From assembly GCF_039614765.1 (NCBI RefSeq), contig NZ_CP154879.1, forward strand, positions 434,001-498,000: a DNA stretch of 64,000 nucleotides, written 5' to 3'. Below the pieces are notes generated by a model. That model saw nothing but the letters and a program-made list of their open reading frames with translations, had not been told where the DNA came from and searched no databases. Positions 42,220 through 53,589 of this stretch are shown here, one piece after another. A program made the position numbers and the translations under genes. Source of the stretch: Castellaniella sp. MT123. GTDB lineage: Bacteria; Pseudomonadota; Gammaproteobacteria; Burkholderiales; Burkholderiaceae_B. Every line of letters begins with the position of its first letter. The first letter of the stretch is position 1.

Positions 42220-45174
42220 ATGCCGAGTAACACCGTCGCCCAATTCGCCGAAGAACTGAACATGCCCGCCAACGTCCTGCTGGATCATTTCCGCTCGGCC
42301 GGTGTCCAGATCGATTCGGTGAACGCGGACGTGACCGAAGCAGACAAAAGCGCCTTGCTGGAGTCCCTGCGGCGTTCGCATGGCTCCGACTCGGGCAAGA
42401 AGGTCGTGCTGACGCGTCGCAAGACCTCCGAGATTCATCAGGCCGACAGCTCCGGGCGTTCGCGTACCATTCAGGTCGAGGTCCGCAAGAAACGGGTCCT
42501 GGTCAAGCGCGATCGCGCCGATCTGGTGGAACCGGCGCGTGCCGAAGCCGCCCAGGTCATCGCGGCGCAGCAACCTGCCGCCCTTGAACCGTCCGTCGCG
42601 GCGGCGCAGCCTGTGCCGGAACCGGTAGCGCCCCCGGTGACTGTGCCCGTCACCCCAGAGCCGCTGGCCGCTGCGGCGCCGATGGAAGACCAGGCCGTTG
42701 CCGAGGCGCAAGCCACGTCACCGGAAGCTCCGGTCAGTCAGCCGGCTGCGGCTCCCGTGGTGGAAGCACCCGTCCAGGCTGCCGCCGCACAGGCCGAAGC
42801 CGCCCCCGAGGCTGTCCAGTCCGCGACCGGGTCGGACACACCGTCCATTGAGATCAAGCAGGAAATCGTGAGCGAAACCCCTGTCGTCGAGTCGCAGGCC
42901 GCGCCTGCCAAGACGTCTGTCCCCTCCACACATTCACATGCGCGCTCCGATGCGGGATCGCCGCGTCAGGCTGCTGCCCGTCATGACACGACGATGCCCG
43001 TCGCGGCACCCGCCGCGACGCCAGGCAAAGCGCGTCGTGCGCCGGCCGACTCGGACCGCGAGCAGGCTCGCCGTGCCGCCGAAGCCGAAGCCGCCGCTTT
43101 GCGCGAGATGATGCGTCAGCCCCGCAAGGTCCTGCGCGCTCCCGAAACAGAAGAGCCCGCCGCCGCCAAGACGCTGCACAAGCCCGCAGGCAAGCCTGCG
43201 CCAAAAAAGGAAACCGAAGGCAAGAAGGTCATCAAGACCGCCGACGTTTCGTCCAGCTGGTCCAACGATGGCCGCAAGAAGCAGCCCTCCAAGGCCGACA
43301 CGCTGTCGGCGGGGGCGGGCGAAGCCTGGCGCGCCGGCGGTAAGGGCCGAGGCGGCAAGGGCGGTCGCAGGCAAGGGCGCCGTCAGGCGGACCACCACCA
43401 GGAACCGCAACAGGCCGAGTTCATCGCGCGCGAAGTCCATGTCCCGGAAACCATCTCCGTGGCCGATCTGGCGCACAAGATGTCCGTCAAGGCCGCCGAG
43501 GTCATCAAGCAGTTGATGAAGCTGGGCCAGATGGTCACCATCAACCAGATTCTGGACCAGGAAACGGCGATGATCGTGGTCGAGGAACTTGGCCACAAGG
43601 CAATTGCGGCCAAACTCGACGACCCCGAAGCCTTCCTGGCCGATACCGAGATCACCGAGGCGGAAGCCTTGCCGCGCGCGCCGGTCGTCACGGTCATGGG
43701 CCACGTCGATCACGGCAAGACCTCGCTGCTGGACTACATCCGCCGCACCAAGGTCGCCACCGGCGAGGCGGGCGGCATCACTCAGCATATCGGGGCCTAT
43801 AGCGTCAAGACCAGCCGCGGCATGGTGGCCTTCCTGGATACCCCGGGCCACGAGGCCTTTACGGCCATGCGGGCGCGCGGTGCGCAGGCGACCGACATCG
43901 TCATTCTGGTGGTCGCGGCTGACGACGGCGTCATGCCCCAGACGCGCGAGGCCATCCACCACGCCAAGGCGGCCAATGTGCCGCTGGTGGTTGCGATCAA
44001 CAAGATCGACAAGCCCGAAGCCAACCCGGAACGCGTCAAGCAGGAACTGGTTGCCGAGGAAGTCGTTCCCGAGGAATACGGCGGCGACGTGCCCTTCATC
44101 TCTGTGTCCGCGAAGACCGGCCAGGGGATCGACGAACTGCTGGAAAACGTGCTGTTGCAGGCCGAGATCCTGGAACTGAAGGCGCCGGTCGACGCACCCG
44201 CCAAGGGCATCGTCATCGAAGCCCGGCTGGACAAAGGCCGTGGTCCTGTGGCCACGATTCTGGTGCAAAGCGGCACCTTGCATCGCGGCGACGCGGTGCT
44301 GGCCGGCGCGGCCTTTGGCAAGGTGCGCGCGATGCTGAACGACACCGGCAAGCCGACCAACGAAGCCGGTCCTTCGACGCCGGTCGAGATCCAGGGCCTG
44401 ACCGAGGTACCGGCCGCCGGTGACGAGGTCATGGTCCTGACGGATGAGCGCAAGGCCCGCGAAATCGCCTTGTTCCGCCAAGGCAAGTTCCGCGACGTGA
44501 AGCTCGCCCGCCAGCAGGCCGCCAAGCTCGAATCCATGTTCGACAACCTGGGCGAGGGTGTGCGCACGCTGCCGTTGATCGTCAAGACCGACGTGCAGGG
44601 CTCTCAGGAAGCCCTGGTGCAGTCCCTGCTCAAACTGTCCACAGACGAAGTCCGGGTGCAGGTGGTACACGCCGCAGTGGGCGGCATCTCCGAAAGCGAC
44701 GTCAATCTGGCGATCGCATCGGGTGCGGTCGTCATCGGTTTCAACGTGCGTGCCGACCAGTCCGCCAAGAAACTCGCCGAGACCAACGACATCGATCTGC
44801 GTTACTACAACATCATCTATGACGCGATCGACGACGTGAAGAATGCGTTGTCGGGCATGCTCGCGCCGGAAAAGCGCGAAGAAGTCATCGGCATGGTGGA
44901 AATCCGCGAGATCTTCACGGTCTCCAAGGTGGGCAACATTGCAGGTTGTATGGTCCTCGAAGGGGTGGTCAAACGCGATTCGCAGGTCCGCCTGTTGCGC
45001 AATCACGTCGTTCACTGGTCCGGCCACCTGGAATCCCTGCGTCGCTTCAAGGACGACGTCAAGGAAGTCAAGTCCGGCTTTGATTGCGGTATCACGCTGC
45101 GGGGCAACAACGACATCCAGATCGGCGATCAGCTCGAAGTCTTCGAAATCAAGGAAATTGCCCGCTCGCTCTGA
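42220..45174 (+). CDS. infB: Translation initiation factor IF-2
   Basis: The 984-residue protein begins with the IF2-N domain ([20 protein letters not shown]), then a low-complexity Ala/Pro/Glu/Gln linker (about 95-260) and a second IF2-N-like domain (about 405-470). The G domain starts at [18 protein letters not shown] (about 488-505), with DTPGHEAF and NKIDKPEA. The C-terminal domains that bind fMet-tRNA are complete. It brings initiator tRNA, whose gene lies 5 kb upstream here, to the 30S subunit. Confidence 0.97.
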   Translation: MPSNTVAQFAEELNMPANVLLDHFRSAGVQIDSVNADVTEADKSALLESLRRSHGSDSGKKVVLTRRKTSEIHQADSSGRSRTIQVEVRKKRVLVKRDRADLVEPARAEAAQVIAAQQPAALEPSVAAAQPVPEPVAPPVTVPVTPEPLAAAAPMEDQAVAEAQATSPEAPVSQPAAAPVVEAPVQAAAAQAEAAPEAVQSATGSDTPSIEIKQEIVSETPVVESQAAPAKTSVPSTHSHARSDAGSPRQAAARHDTTMPVAAPAATPGKARRAPADSDREQARRAAEAEAAALREMMRQPRKVLRAPETEEPAAAKTLHKPAGKPAPKKETEGKKVIKTADVSSSWSNDGRKKQPSKADTLSAGAGEAWRAGGKGRGGKGGRRQGRRQADHHQEPQQAEFIAREVHVPETISVADLAHKMSVKAAEVIKQLMKLGQMVTINQILDQETAMIVVEELGHKAIAAKLDDPEAFLADTEITEAEALPRAPVVTVMGHVDHGKTSLLDYIRRTKVATGEAGGITQHIGAYSVKTSRGMVAFLDTPGHEAFTAMRARGAQATDIVILVVAADDGVMPQTREAIHHAKAANVPLVVAINKIDKPEANPERVKQELVAEEVVPEEYGGDVPFISVSAKTGQGIDELLENVLLQAEILELKAPVDAPAKGIVIEARLDKGRGPVATILVQSGTLHRGDAVLAGAAFGKVRAMLNDTGKPTNEAGPSTPVEIQGLTEVPAAGDEVMVLTDERKAREIALFRQGKFRDVKLARQQAAKLESMFDNLGEGVRTLPLIVKTDVQGSQEALVQSLLKLSTDEVRVQVVHAAVGGISESDVNLAIASGAVVIGFNVRADQSAKKLAETNDIDLRYYNIIYDAIDDVKNALSGMLAPEKREEVIGMVEIREIFTVSKVGNIAGCMVLEGVVKRDSQVRLLRNHVVHWSGHLESLRRFKDDVKEVKSGFDCGITLRGNNDIQIGDQLEVFEIKEIARSL

Positions 45175-45190
45175 TGGCGTGGCTTGAATC

Positions 45191-45601
45191 ATGGGTCGTC
45201 ATAAATCCAAACCGAATCCCGGCCGCAATACGCGCCTGGCCGACCAGATCCAGCAGGATCTGGCGGCCCTGGTGCAGCGCGAGCTCGATGTGGCGCGCGC
45301 GGGCCTGATCACGCTGACCGGCGTCGATCTGTCGGCCGATTATGCGCATGCCAAAGTGTATTTCACGGTGCTGGGTGCCGAACCCGACGCCGCAGCCCAG
45401 GCCCTGAACGAAAAGGCCGGCTGGCTGCACTCGCAGCTCTTCAAGCTGCTGCATATTCACACGGTCCCCACGCTGCGATTCGTGCACGACGTGCAGCTGG
45501 CGCGTGGGATCGAACTCACCCAACTGATTGATCGGGCCAATCGTCCCCAGGCGGGCGCATCGGAAATTCCCGAGCTCGAAGACCCGGACGGCCAGCCCTG
45601 A
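45191..45601 (+). CDS. rbfA: Ribosome-binding factor A
   Basis: The 136-residue protein has the RbfA KH-like fold: [34 protein letters not shown] and [17 protein letters not shown]. It acts in 16S rRNA 5'-end maturation, especially in the cold. It starts 16 bases after infB and precedes truB, the order found in most proteobacteria. Confidence 0.95.
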   Translation: MGRHKSKPNPGRNTRLADQIQQDLAALVQRELDVARAGLITLTGVDLSADYAHAKVYFTVLGAEPDAAAQALNEKAGWLHSQLFKLLHIHTVPTLRFVHDVQLARGIELTQLIDRANRPQAGASEIPELEDPDGQP

Positions 45602-45636
45602 CAGGGCGGTCGTCACTCATCTAAACGGATTGAACG

Positions 45637-46392
45637 ATGGCTTCCCGACGCGGGCAGTTGCTCGACGGTGTCCTGTTGCTGGACAAACCCGAGGGCCTGT
45701 CCAGCAACCATGCGCTGCAGCGCGCCAAACGTACCGTGGATGCCCGCAAGGCGGGGCACACGGGTACGCTCGACCCGTTCGCCACGGGCCTGCTCGTCTG
45801 CTGCTTCGGCCGGGCGACCAAGATTTCGGCGGCCATGCTGGAAGCCGACAAAATCTACGAGGCCACGCTGACCTTCGGCGAGGAAACCGACAGCGGCGAC
45901 CTGACCGGGCACGTGGTGGCGCAGGCGCCGGCCGATTTTGCGGATGTCCCGGACGATGCGCTGGAAGCGGTGCTGGCGGGGTTTCGTGGCGAGATCGATC
46001 AGATCCCGCCGATGGTGTCGGCACTCAAACGCGACGGCAAGCCCTTGTACGAATACGCGCGCCAGGGCATCGAGCTGGATCGCCCGCCGCGCCGGATCAC
46101 CATCCATGCGCTCGAACTGCTGGCCTGCAACGGCAGGACCGCGCAGCTGCGGGTCCATTGCAGCAAGGGGACGTACGTGCGCACCCTGGCGCAGGACATT
46201 GGCCGCCGCCTGGGCTGCCTGGCGCATCTGTCGGCGCTGCGGCGCACCCAGGTCGGTCCCTTTTCCATCGAGCAGGCCATCGGGCTGGAAGCCCTGCAGG
46301 CCATGGCGGCGCCACAGACGGCGCTTATCCCTTTACACGCCTTGCCGGACGGTCTGCGTCCGGCAAGTGTTTCAACCGAGGAAATCCTATGA
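45637..46392 (+). CDS. truB: tRNA pseudouridine(55) synthase
   Basis: The 251-residue protein has the catalytic loop [16 protein letters not shown] (Asp at about 47), [13 protein letters not shown] and the second RNA-contact segment [19 protein letters not shown]. It makes the universal pseudouridine in the T-loop of tRNAs. The C-terminal PUA domain is short. Its stop overlaps the typA start by four bases. Confidence 0.95.
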   Translation: MASRRGQLLDGVLLLDKPEGLSSNHALQRAKRTVDARKAGHTGTLDPFATGLLVCCFGRATKISAAMLEADKIYEATLTFGEETDSGDLTGHVVAQAPADFADVPDDALEAVLAGFRGEIDQIPPMVSALKRDGKPLYEYARQGIELDRPPRRITIHALELLACNGRTAQLRVHCSKGTYVRTLAQDIGRRLGCLAHLSALRRTQVGPFSIEQAIGLEALQAMAAPQTALIPLHALPDGLRPASVSTEEIL

Positions 46393-48209
46393 AGCGAGCT
46401 TTGCGCAACGTGGCCATCATTGCCCACGTGGACCATGGCAAGACCACTCTCGTCGACCAACTGCTGCGGCAGTCCGGCACATTCCGTGACAACCAGCAGG
46501 TGTCCGAACGGGTGATGGACTCCGGCGATATCGAACGCGAGCGCGGTATCACGATCCTGGCCAAGAACTGCGCCGTGGAATACGAAGGCACGCACATCAA
46601 CATCATCGACACCCCGGGCCACGCCGATTTCGGGGGCGAGGTCGAGCGCGTGCTGTCCATGGTGGACGGCGTCCTGCTGCTGGTCGATGCTGTCGAGGGG
46701 CCCATGCCCCAGACCCGCTTCGTGACCCGCAAGGCGCTGGCACTGGGTCTCAAGCCCATCGTCGTGATCAACAAGGTTGATCGTCCCGGCGCCCGCCCCG
46801 ATTATGTGGTCAACGCCACCTTCGACCTGTTCGACAAGCTCGGCGCGACCGAAGAGCAGCTGGATTTTCCGGTGATCTACGCGTCCGGCCTGGCGGGGTA
46901 CGCCGGATTGACGCAGGACGTGCGCTCGGGCACCATGCGGCCGCTGTTCGAGGCGATTCTGCAGCACGTACCACAGCGCGATGACGACGCAGATGGGCCC
47001 CTGCAGATGCAGATCATTTCCCTGGACTACAGCAGCTACGTCGGCAAGATCGGCATCGGCCGCATCAACCGGGGACGCCTGCGCTCCGGCCAGGATGTTC
47101 TGGTGAAGTTTGGCCCGGAAGCGGAACCCTTCAAAGGCCGCGTCAATCAGGTCCTGAAATTCCAGGGGCTGGAGCGCGAGCTGGTGGACCAAGCCGAAGC
47201 CGGCGACATCGTGCTGATCAATGGCATCGAGGACATCGGCATCGGCTGCACCCTGATGGATCCCAATACGCCGGAAGCACTGCCGATGCTGCGCATCGAC
47301 GAGCCCACGCTGACCATGAATTTCATGGTGAACACGTCGCCCCTGGCCGGGCGCGAGGGTAAGTTCGTCACCAGCCGCCAGGTGCGCGACCGTCTGGACC
47401 GCGAACTGAAATCCAACGTGGCGTTGCGCGTCAACGACACCGCCGACGACACCGTGTTCGAAGTCTGTGGCCGGGGCGAACTGCACCTGACCATCTTGCT
47501 GGAAAACATGCGCCGCGAGGGCTACGAGCTGGCCGTGTCGCGTCCGCGTGTGATGTTCAAGGACATCGATGGCGTGCGCTGCGAGCCCTTTGAGCTGCTG
47601 ACCGTGGACGTGGAAGACACCCATCAGGGCGGTGTCATGGAGGAACTGGGCCGTCGCAAGGGCGATTTGCAGGACATGCAGCCCGACGGGCGCGGCCGCA
47701 CGCGTCTGGAATACCGTATTCCCGCGCGGGGTCTGATCGGCTTCCAGAGCGAATTCCTGACGCTGACGCGCGGCACAGGCGTGATGAGTCACATTTTTGA
47801 CGATTACGGCCCGATGCGCGAAGGCGGGGTCGGCGAGCGCCGCAACGGCGTGCTGATCAGCCAGGACGACGGTACGGCGGTCGCTTATGCGCTGTGGAAG
47901 CTGCAGGAACGCGGCCGCATGTTCGTGTCGCCCCAGGATCCGGTCTACGAAGGCATGATCATCGGCATTCATTCGCGCGAGAACGACCTGGTGGTCAATC
48001 CGATCAAGGAAAAGAAGCTCACCAATGTGCGCGCCTCAGGCAAGGACGAACACATCGATCTGGTGCCGCCCATCGCCTTGAGCCTGGAATACGCGGTCGA
48101 ATTCATCGCCGACGATGAACTGGTCGAAGTCACGCCCAAGTCCATCCGCCTGCGCAAGCGCTACCTGCAGGAGCACGAGCGCCGTCGCAGTCTGCGCGAA
48201 TCGGCCTGA
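46389..48209 (+). CDS. typA: Translational GTPase TypA/BipA
   Basis: From ATG 46389 the protein has 606 residues. It has G1 [20 protein letters not shown] (about 11-30), the switch [30 protein letters not shown] and [10 protein letters not shown], then domains II, III and V and the BipA-specific C-terminal domain (VFVSPQ-like [36 protein letters not shown]). It binds ribosomes under stress and helps 50S assembly. Being coupled to truB at the end of this operon is a betaproteobacterial arrangement. Confidence 0.95.
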   Translation: MKRALRNVAIIAHVDHGKTTLVDQLLRQSGTFRDNQQVSERVMDSGDIERERGITILAKNCAVEYEGTHINIIDTPGHADFGGEVERVLSMVDGVLLLVDAVEGPMPQTRFVTRKALALGLKPIVVINKVDRPGARPDYVVNATFDLFDKLGATEEQLDFPVIYASGLAGYAGLTQDVRSGTMRPLFEAILQHVPQRDDDADGPLQMQIISLDYSSYVGKIGIGRINRGRLRSGQDVLVKFGPEAEPFKGRVNQVLKFQGLERELVDQAEAGDIVLINGIEDIGIGCTLMDPNTPEALPMLRIDEPTLTMNFMVNTSPLAGREGKFVTSRQVRDRLDRELKSNVALRVNDTADDTVFEVCGRGELHLTILLENMRREGYELAVSRPRVMFKDIDGVRCEPFELLTVDVEDTHQGGVMEELGRRKGDLQDMQPDGRGRTRLEYRIPARGLIGFQSEFLTLTRGTGVMSHIFDDYGPMREGGVGERRNGVLISQDDGTAVAYALWKLQERGRMFVSPQDPVYEGMIIGIHSRENDLVVNPIKEKKLTNVRASGKDEHIDLVPPIALSLEYAVEFIADDELVEVTPKSIRLRKRYLQEHERRRSLRESA

Positions 48210-49124
48210 TCAGCGCGTTTCGGCCCGGATCACGATGGCCAGGCCGGCCAGTAGCGCGGCCAGGCCGGCGTAAGCCAGTGCGGCGGGCCGTTCGCCTACC
48301 ACGATGAGGGCCAGCAGGAAGGCGGTGACTGGCTCCATCAGGGCCAGTGACACGCCACTTGCGGCGCTGATGCTGCGCAGGCCGGTGCTGAACAACAGGT
48401 AGGCTGCGCCTGTGGCAACGATGCCCAGGAAGCCGACCACCAGCCAGCCTGCGGTCGTGATCGTCAACGGCCCCGCGCCGAACCAGGCAGCGGGCAGCGC
48501 TAGGACGGCTCCGGTGAAGAAGACGCCCAGGGTGGTGACGGCTGGTGCCGACCGGTGCACCAGCCGTTTATTCAGGATGGCGTAGACCGCGTATGCGAGC
48601 CCAGCCGCCAGGCAAAGGGCAATGCCCAGTGGATCGGCCTGGATGTCGCCGCCGCGCCCGAACACCAGCAGTACGCCGCCGGCCACCGCCAACAGCGTGC
48701 CTGCCCACCAGCCCGCGCCGGGCCGCGTGCCGCCGGCCAGTTGCAGCAGGCCGGCCCAGATCGGCCCGCTGCCGATGGTCAGCGCCGTGCCGACCGCCAC
48801 CCCCGTGATCTTGACGCCCGCGAAGAACGTCAGGTTGTAGCCCGCCATGCAGGCACCCGCCCAGATCGCGCGGCGCCAGTCCAGGTCCGCCAGCTGACGG
48901 ATCAGATGGGATAGCCCGTTGATCGACCCGGCATAGATCAGGAAAAAGAGGGTCGCCACCAGCAGGCGCAGGGCGCCTACCCAGTAGGGCGACAGGGTGC
49001 CGTCGGAGAAACTCTGGGCCGTGCCTGTGGTGCCCCACAGCATGCCGGCGCCCAGCACCAGCAGGATGCCGTGCAGGGGCCGGAGCGAGGGCGCGGTCGG
49101 CGAAGGATTCGATATCGTGCTCAT
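48210..49124 (-). CDS. EamA-family exporter (DMT superfamily)
   Basis: The 304-residue protein has ten hydrophobic segments in two EamA repeats, beginning LHGILLVLGAGMLWGTTGTA and GIALCLAAGLAYAVYAILNK. Family members export amino acids or metabolites in exchange for protons; the substrate here is unknown. It converges on typA with no gap: the stop codons are adjacent. It is transcribed in the same direction as the AraC regulator upstream, which may control it. Confidence 0.88.
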   Translation of the reverse strand: MSTISNPSPTAPSLRPLHGILLVLGAGMLWGTTGTAQSFSDGTLSPYWVGALRLLVATLFFLIYAGSINGLSHLIRQLADLDWRRAIWAGACMAGYNLTFFAGVKITGVAVGTALTIGSGPIWAGLLQLAGGTRPGAGWWAGTLLAVAGGVLLVFGRGGDIQADPLGIALCLAAGLAYAVYAILNKRLVHRSAPAVTTLGVFFTGAVLALPAAWFGAGPLTITTAGWLVVGFLGIVATGAAYLLFSTGLRSISAASGVSLALMEPVTAFLLALIVVGERPAALAYAGLAALLAGLAIVIRAETR

Positions 49125-49259
49125 GCCACCATGATGGCAGGCACAGCTGCGGATCTCTGTCGAGAAACGCTTGTGCTACGGTGGTGCGGCGTATTCATGC
49201 GGCCTTTGGCAACCGATAAGCGAACCTGGATGCGTTCCTGTCGTCGGAAGCGGGAGCGA

Positions 49260-49934
49260 TCAGGAGACGCGCTGTCGAATCATCCGGGCGCCGGTACCCC
49301 GGTCACGCCGCAGGGCGTAGGCCAGGGCGCTGCCGGACCGGTAGCCGACCCGGGCGGCGGCGACTTCCAGTGTTGTTCCTTGCATCAGTGCCGCGCTGGC
49401 ATGTTCCAGCCGCAGGGCGCGCAGATAATCGCCCGGCGTGCAGCCGGCCAGTTCGAGCAGGCGGGCATGGAATCGCTGGGGACTGAGATGAAACAGCCGC
49501 GCCATGCGGGCCGTCGGCCAGGGCTCGTGCAGCGCCTGTGTCAGGGCGGCATCCAGGCGCGTTAGATCCAGGCCCCGGCGCGAGGACAGGATGGCAGGCA
49601 GGCCCAGCAGAAGTGCCAGTTGCCGCCCGGCATCACCCTGGCTGTCCAGTGTGCGGCAGGCCGAGGTCAGCGCAAAACGCCGCAGCCGTTCGAGGCCGGC
49701 GAATTCAGGCGTGTCGATCACCAGGATGCGGGTGCCGGGTTGCGCATGATACGCGTGCCGGGCGCCAGCGGGGATAAGCATGCCGCAGGACGGATCCGTG
49801 AACAGCGAGTGCCCCGAGACTTCCAGTTCCATGCGTCCGGCCAGCGGCACCATGACCTGCGCATGGTCGTGGACGTGCACGTGTGCTGTTCCGTCATAGG
49901 TACGCACGGCACTGGTCGGCTGAAGAATCGACAT
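49260..49934 (-). CDS. AraC-family transcriptional regulator
   Basis: From ATG 49934 (MSILQP) it has 224 residues: a small cupin N-domain (HVHVHDHAQVMVPLAGRMEL, GMLIPAGARHAYHAQ) and an AraC-type helix-turn-helix pair (ARMARLFHLSPQRFHARLLE, LEVAAARVGYRSGSALAYAL). The cupin domain is typical of regulators of efflux genes. It lies before the EamA gene on the same strand and divergent from catalase; the former is the likelier target. Confidence 0.87.
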   Translation of the reverse strand: MSILQPTSAVRTYDGTAHVHVHDHAQVMVPLAGRMELEVSGHSLFTDPSCGMLIPAGARHAYHAQPGTRILVIDTPEFAGLERLRRFALTSACRTLDSQGDAGRQLALLLGLPAILSSRRGLDLTRLDAALTQALHEPWPTARMARLFHLSPQRFHARLLELAGCTPGDYLRALRLEHASAALMQGTTLEVAAARVGYRSGSALAYALRRDRGTGARMIRQRVS

Positions 49935-50080
49935 GATATGGTGTGAAAACGGCGGCAGCAATGCGTTGATCTTAGCGCAGTCCTGTCAGTTGATGACCTG
50001 GATGGCCGTCTGTCTTTTAGGCGGAACTCTGGCTTGCAGCATTCCGGATACCGATTGACCCCCTGATCAGGAGAACGCTC

Positions 50081-51517
50081 ATGAAGAAACTGACCACTGC
50101 CGCAGGTGCCCCTGTCGTCGATAACCAGAACATCCTGACCGCCGGATCGCGCGGCCCGGCGCTGCTGCAGGATGTCTGGCTGCTCGAAAAATTGGCCCAT
50201 TTCGACCGCGAGGTCATCCCCGAGCGCCGCATGCATGCCAAGGGAGCCGGGGCCCACGGAACTTTCACCGTCACCCACGACATCACCCGCTACACGCGGG
50301 CTGCGATCTTCTCGAGCGTCGGCAAGCAGACACCGATGTTCCTCCGCTTTTCCACGGTTGCCGGTGAACGCGGTGCTGCCGATGCCGAGCGTGATATCCG
50401 CGGCGTGGCCATGAAGTTCTACACGGAGGAAGGTAACTGGGATCTGGTCGGCAACAATACGCCGGTCTTCTTCTTCCGCGATCCGCTGAAATTCCCCGAC
50501 CTGAATCATGCCGTCAAGCGCGATCCGGGAACGGGCCTGCGCAGTGCCCAGAACAACTGGGAATTCTGGACTGGCTTGCCAGAGGCCCTGCATCAGATCA
50601 CCATTGTCATGAGCGATCGGGGCATCCCGTCCGACTACCGCCACATGCATCTGTTCGGCAGCCACACGTTCAGCTTCATCAATGCCGCTCAGGAACGCTT
50701 CTGGGTCAAATTCCATTTCAAGTCCCGGCAGGGCATCCGCAATCTGACGGATGCCGAGGCGGCGGAACTGATCGGCCGCGATCGCGAAAGCTCGCAGCGT
50801 GACCTGTACGACAGCATTGCCCTGGGCCGCTTCCCCAGCTGGACTTTGTTCGTGCAGATCATGCCGGAGAAGGAAGCCGGCAGCTATCACCTGAATCCCT
50901 TTGACCTGACCAAGGTCTGGCCGCACAGCGACTATCCGATGATCGAGGTCGGCACGCTGGAATTGAACCGCAACCCCGATAATTTCTTCGCCGAAGTGGA
51001 GCAGGCGGCTTTCACACCGGCCAATGTCGTGCCGGGTATCGGCTTTTCGCCGGACCGCATGCTGCAGGCCCGCCTGTTTTCCTACGGTGACGCGCAGCGC
51101 TACCGCCTGGGGGTGAATCACCACCAGATCCCCGTCAATGCGCCGCGTTGCCCCTTTCACAGCTATCACCGGGACGGTGCGATGCGGGTCGACGGCAACC
51201 ATGGCAGCCTGACCGGCAATCAGCCCAATCGTGTGGGAGAGTGGGCCGAACAGCCGGAATTCCGCGAACCGCCGCTGAGCCTGGAAGGCGCGGCCGACCA
51301 CTGGAACCATCGCGAGGACACCGATTATTTTTCACAGCCCGGCAATCTGTTTCGCCTGATGTCGTCCGCTGAGCGGCAGGCGCTGTTCGACAATACCGCC
51401 CGCGCCATCGCTGGCGTGACGCCGGACGTGCAGGCGCTGCACGTCGAACATTGCACACAGGCAGACCCGGCCTATGGAGCGGGCGTAGCGGCCGCGATCC
51501 GCGCTGTGCAGGGTTGA
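50081..51517 (+). CDS. Catalase, small-subunit heme type
   Basis: The 478-residue protein has the catalytic His in [17 protein letters not shown] (about 53), Asn in [13 protein letters not shown] and the heme-ligand Tyr in [14 protein letters not shown] (about 333-346). Length and motifs place it in the small monofunctional (clade III) catalases. It decomposes hydrogen peroxide in the cytoplasm. CAGGAG precedes the ATG by eight bases. It probably forms a transcript with the YqiA-GNAT gene five bases downstream. Confidence 0.95.
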   Translation: MKKLTTAAGAPVVDNQNILTAGSRGPALLQDVWLLEKLAHFDREVIPERRMHAKGAGAHGTFTVTHDITRYTRAAIFSSVGKQTPMFLRFSTVAGERGAADAERDIRGVAMKFYTEEGNWDLVGNNTPVFFFRDPLKFPDLNHAVKRDPGTGLRSAQNNWEFWTGLPEALHQITIVMSDRGIPSDYRHMHLFGSHTFSFINAAQERFWVKFHFKSRQGIRNLTDAEAAELIGRDRESSQRDLYDSIALGRFPSWTLFVQIMPEKEAGSYHLNPFDLTKVWPHSDYPMIEVGTLELNRNPDNFFAEVEQAAFTPANVVPGIGFSPDRMLQARLFSYGDAQRYRLGVNHHQIPVNAPRCPFHSYHRDGAMRVDGNHGSLTGNQPNRVGEWAEQPEFREPPLSLEGAADHWNHREDTDYFSQPGNLFRLMSSAERQALFDNTARAIAGVTPDVQALHVEHCTQADPAYGAGVAAAIRAVQG

Positions 51518-51521
51518 TTTC

Positions 51522-52562
51522 ATGATCCTCTATCTGCATGGGTTTCGTTCTTCTCCGGACTCATCCAAAGCACGTCTGATGGCGGCTGCGCTGGCCGAGC
51601 GCGGCCTGGGGGATGCCTGGTGTTGTCCGCAGCTGCCGGCCAGCCCGGCGGCTGCGCTGCGGCTGGCTCTGCGCCTGGCAGAGGAGGCACAAACAAGCGA
51701 CCTGACCCTTGTCGGTTCCTCGCTGGGCGGCTTTTACGCCACCTGGCTGGCCGAGCGCCTGGGCTGCCGCGCCGTGCTGCTCAATCCCGTCGTGCATGCG
51801 GCGCGCGATCTGGCGACACAGGTTGGCTCGCATCGTACCTTTCATGGCGACGATCCCTTTGAGTTTCTGCCGGACTATGTGGATGAACTTGCGCAGGCCG
51901 AAGCCGAAATCCCGGTGTTGACGCACCCCGACCGTTATTTCCTCGTCGCCGCCACCGGCGACGAGGTCCTGGATTGGCGCGAGATGCAGGCGCGGTTCGC
52001 GGGCAGCCGTCAGCGCATCATCCAGGGCAGCGATCACGGGATCTCCGACTTTGCCCGTTGGTTGCCCGAGGTCCTGGATTTCGCGCTGGCCGATGCCCCA
52101 CAAAAAGTGACGTCGGCCGACCCGAGCCGGAGAGGCGCGCGGGTTGCGACGGGGAGCTGGGCCGAGCTCGGCACCGAGGCTGCCCGAATCCGCTTCGAGG
52201 TCTTCGTCCAGGAGCAGCGGGTGCCCCCGGAGGAAGAACTCGACCCCATGGATGGGCAGTGCGTGCACGCGATCGCCTATGCCGCCGACGGCCAGGCTGT
52301 GGGCACGGGCCGCCTGCTGCCCGATGGCCACATCGGCCGCATGGCCGTGCGGCAACCTTGGCGTGGCCAGGGCGTTGGGTCGCTGCTATTGGCGGCCCTG
52401 ATGGACGCAGCCAGGCAGCGTGGCGACCGGGAAGTTGTTCTGGCTGCCCAACTGCATGCGCGGCCCTTCTACGCCCGCCATGGCTTCGCGGAGGAGGGCG
52501 AAACCTTCATGGATGCGGGGATTCCCCACCGGTTGATGCGATATTCTTTCGCGGCTCGATAA
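51522..52562 (+). CDS. Fusion of YqiA-like esterase and GNAT acetyltransferase
   Basis: Residues 1-190 form a small alpha/beta hydrolase like YqiA/UPF0227: MILYLHGFRSSPDSSKA, nucleophile GSSLGGFYATWLAERLG (about 66-82), ATGDEVLDW and the His of IQGSDHGISDF. Residues 205-346 form a GNAT domain like ElaA: RFEVFVQEQRVPPEEELDPM, IGRMAVRQPWRGQGVGSLLL with the acetyl-CoA loop RGQGVGS, and HARPFYARHGFAEEGE. The linker is about 15 residues and the frame runs through without break. The two parts are separate proteins in most bacteria. Substrates are unknown. Confidence 0.85.
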   Translation: MILYLHGFRSSPDSSKARLMAAALAERGLGDAWCCPQLPASPAAALRLALRLAEEAQTSDLTLVGSSLGGFYATWLAERLGCRAVLLNPVVHAARDLATQVGSHRTFHGDDPFEFLPDYVDELAQAEAEIPVLTHPDRYFLVAATGDEVLDWREMQARFAGSRQRIIQGSDHGISDFARWLPEVLDFALADAPQKVTSADPSRRGARVATGSWAELGTEAARIRFEVFVQEQRVPPEEELDPMDGQCVHAIAYAADGQAVGTGRLLPDGHIGRMAVRQPWRGQGVGSLLLAALMDAARQRGDREVVLAAQLHARPFYARHGFAEEGETFMDAGIPHRLMRYSFAAR

Positions 52563-52760
52563 GCGGATGCGGAGGGTACCTGCCCGCCGGTCCCATTCGG
52601 TCAGCGCCGGGTGCTACCGTAGGGAATCGGGGGGCTCTCGGCGGACGTGTTTGCGCTGCGAAGCAGCGAGTTCGTCCGCCGCCCCGATGGACGAGGTAGA
52701 CCCGGGAAGTCCGAAGGACCGCTGATCGTGGGCCGGCGGGCAGGTACCCTCCGCATCCGC
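52563..52760. repeat. 198-base element with perfect 28-base inverted ends
   Basis: Bases 52563-52590 and 52733-52760 are perfect reverse complements. Inside are further nested hairpins: CGGACG/CGTCCG arms near 52642-52647 and 52673-52678 around CGCTGC-GAA-GCAGCG, and CGGGG/CCCCG flanks. No gene is seen within. The position, after the YqiA-GNAT stop and 57 bases before the convergent ABC gene end, also suits a bidirectional terminator. Confidence 0.85.
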
Positions 52761-52817
52761 AGCGTGCCAGAGAGAGGCCTTGCCGATGTCGTCCTGACCT
52801 CGACGGGGTCATGGGAC

Positions 52818-53585
52818 TTATTTCAAGTTCCCTGACAGAAACTGCCGCAGCCGCGGGCTTTGGGGATTGTCGAAAATATCCGCCGGGGCGCCGGTTTCTT
52901 CCGCCACACCCTGGTGCAGGAACATCACATGCGATGCCAGGTTGCGCGCGAAACCCATTTCGTGCGTCACCACCAGCATGGTGCGGCCTTCCTCGGCCAG
53001 CTTCTGCATGACCTTCAGGACTTCGCCGACCAGTTCCGGGTCCAGCGCGGACGTCGGCTCGTCGAACAGCATGACTTCCGGTTCCATCGCCAGCGCCCGT
53101 GCGATCGCCACGCGCTGCTGCTGGCCGCCGGACAAGGACGACGGATACTGGGTTTCCACCTTCGGGTCCAGGCCTACCTTGGCCAGGTAGTGGCGGGCGC
53201 GCTCCGTGGCCTCGGCGCGGCCGAGCTTCAGTACCTGGATCGGGGCTTCGATGACGTTGCCTAGCACGTTCATGTGCGCCCACAGGTTGAAGTGCTGGAA
53301 CACCATGGCCAGTTTCGAGCGCAGGCGGCGCAGCTGATCCAGGTCGGCGGCGTGTGGCTCGCCGTGTTTGTCGTGGACGATCTTCAGCAGTTCGCCGTTG
53401 AGCGACACGGAACCCTGATTCGGCTTTTCCAGGAAATTGATGCAGCGCAGGAAGGTGGATTTTCCCGAGCCGCTGGAGCCCAGAATGCAGATCACGTCGC
53501 CGGCATTGGCCTGCAGGGACACGCCTTTCAGGACCTCGTTGTCGCCGTAGCGCTTGTGGATGTTGAGTACGTCGAGTTTGGACAT
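52818..53585 (-). CDS. Polar amino-acid ABC transporter ATP-binding protein (HisP-like)
   Basis: The 255-residue protein from ATG 53585 has Walker [11 protein letters not shown], the Q-loop [12 protein letters not shown], signature [19 protein letters not shown], Walker [15 protein letters not shown] and the switch His in [29 protein letters not shown] is an insertion shared with HisP and the arginine transporters. It energises the two permeases encoded immediately upstream. An open extension to 53630 is not used. Confidence 0.93.
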   Translation of the reverse strand: MSKLDVLNIHKRYGDNEVLKGVSLQANAGDVICILGSSGSGKSTFLRCINFLEKPNQGSVSLNGELLKIVHDKHGEPHAADLDQLRRLRSKLAMVFQHFNLWAHMNVLGNVIEAPIQVLKLGRAEATERARHYLAKVGLDPKVETQYPSSLSGGQQQRVAIARALAMEPEVMLFDEPTSALDPELVGEVLKVMQKLAEEGRTMLVVTHEMGFARNLASHVMFLHQGVAEETGAPADIFDNPQSPRLRQFLSGNLK

Positions 53586-53589
53586 GGTC

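Noticed and set aside
42480-43200. Frameshift suspected in the Ala/Pro/Glu-rich part of infB
   Set aside because: Low-complexity linkers are normal in IF-2 and the frame is continuous to the G domain.
42934-45192. 752-residue reading frame antisense to infB
   Set aside because: Shadow of a high-GC gene; its translation is His/Asp/Arg/Gly rich with no domain.
45528-46388. Long N-terminal extension of typA, open through truB
   Set aside because: It overlaps truB in another frame and has no homology to TypA; the coupled ATG at 46389 gives the family length.
45999-47972. 657-residue reading frame antisense to typA and truB
   Set aside because: Low-quality translation, and both sense genes are certain.
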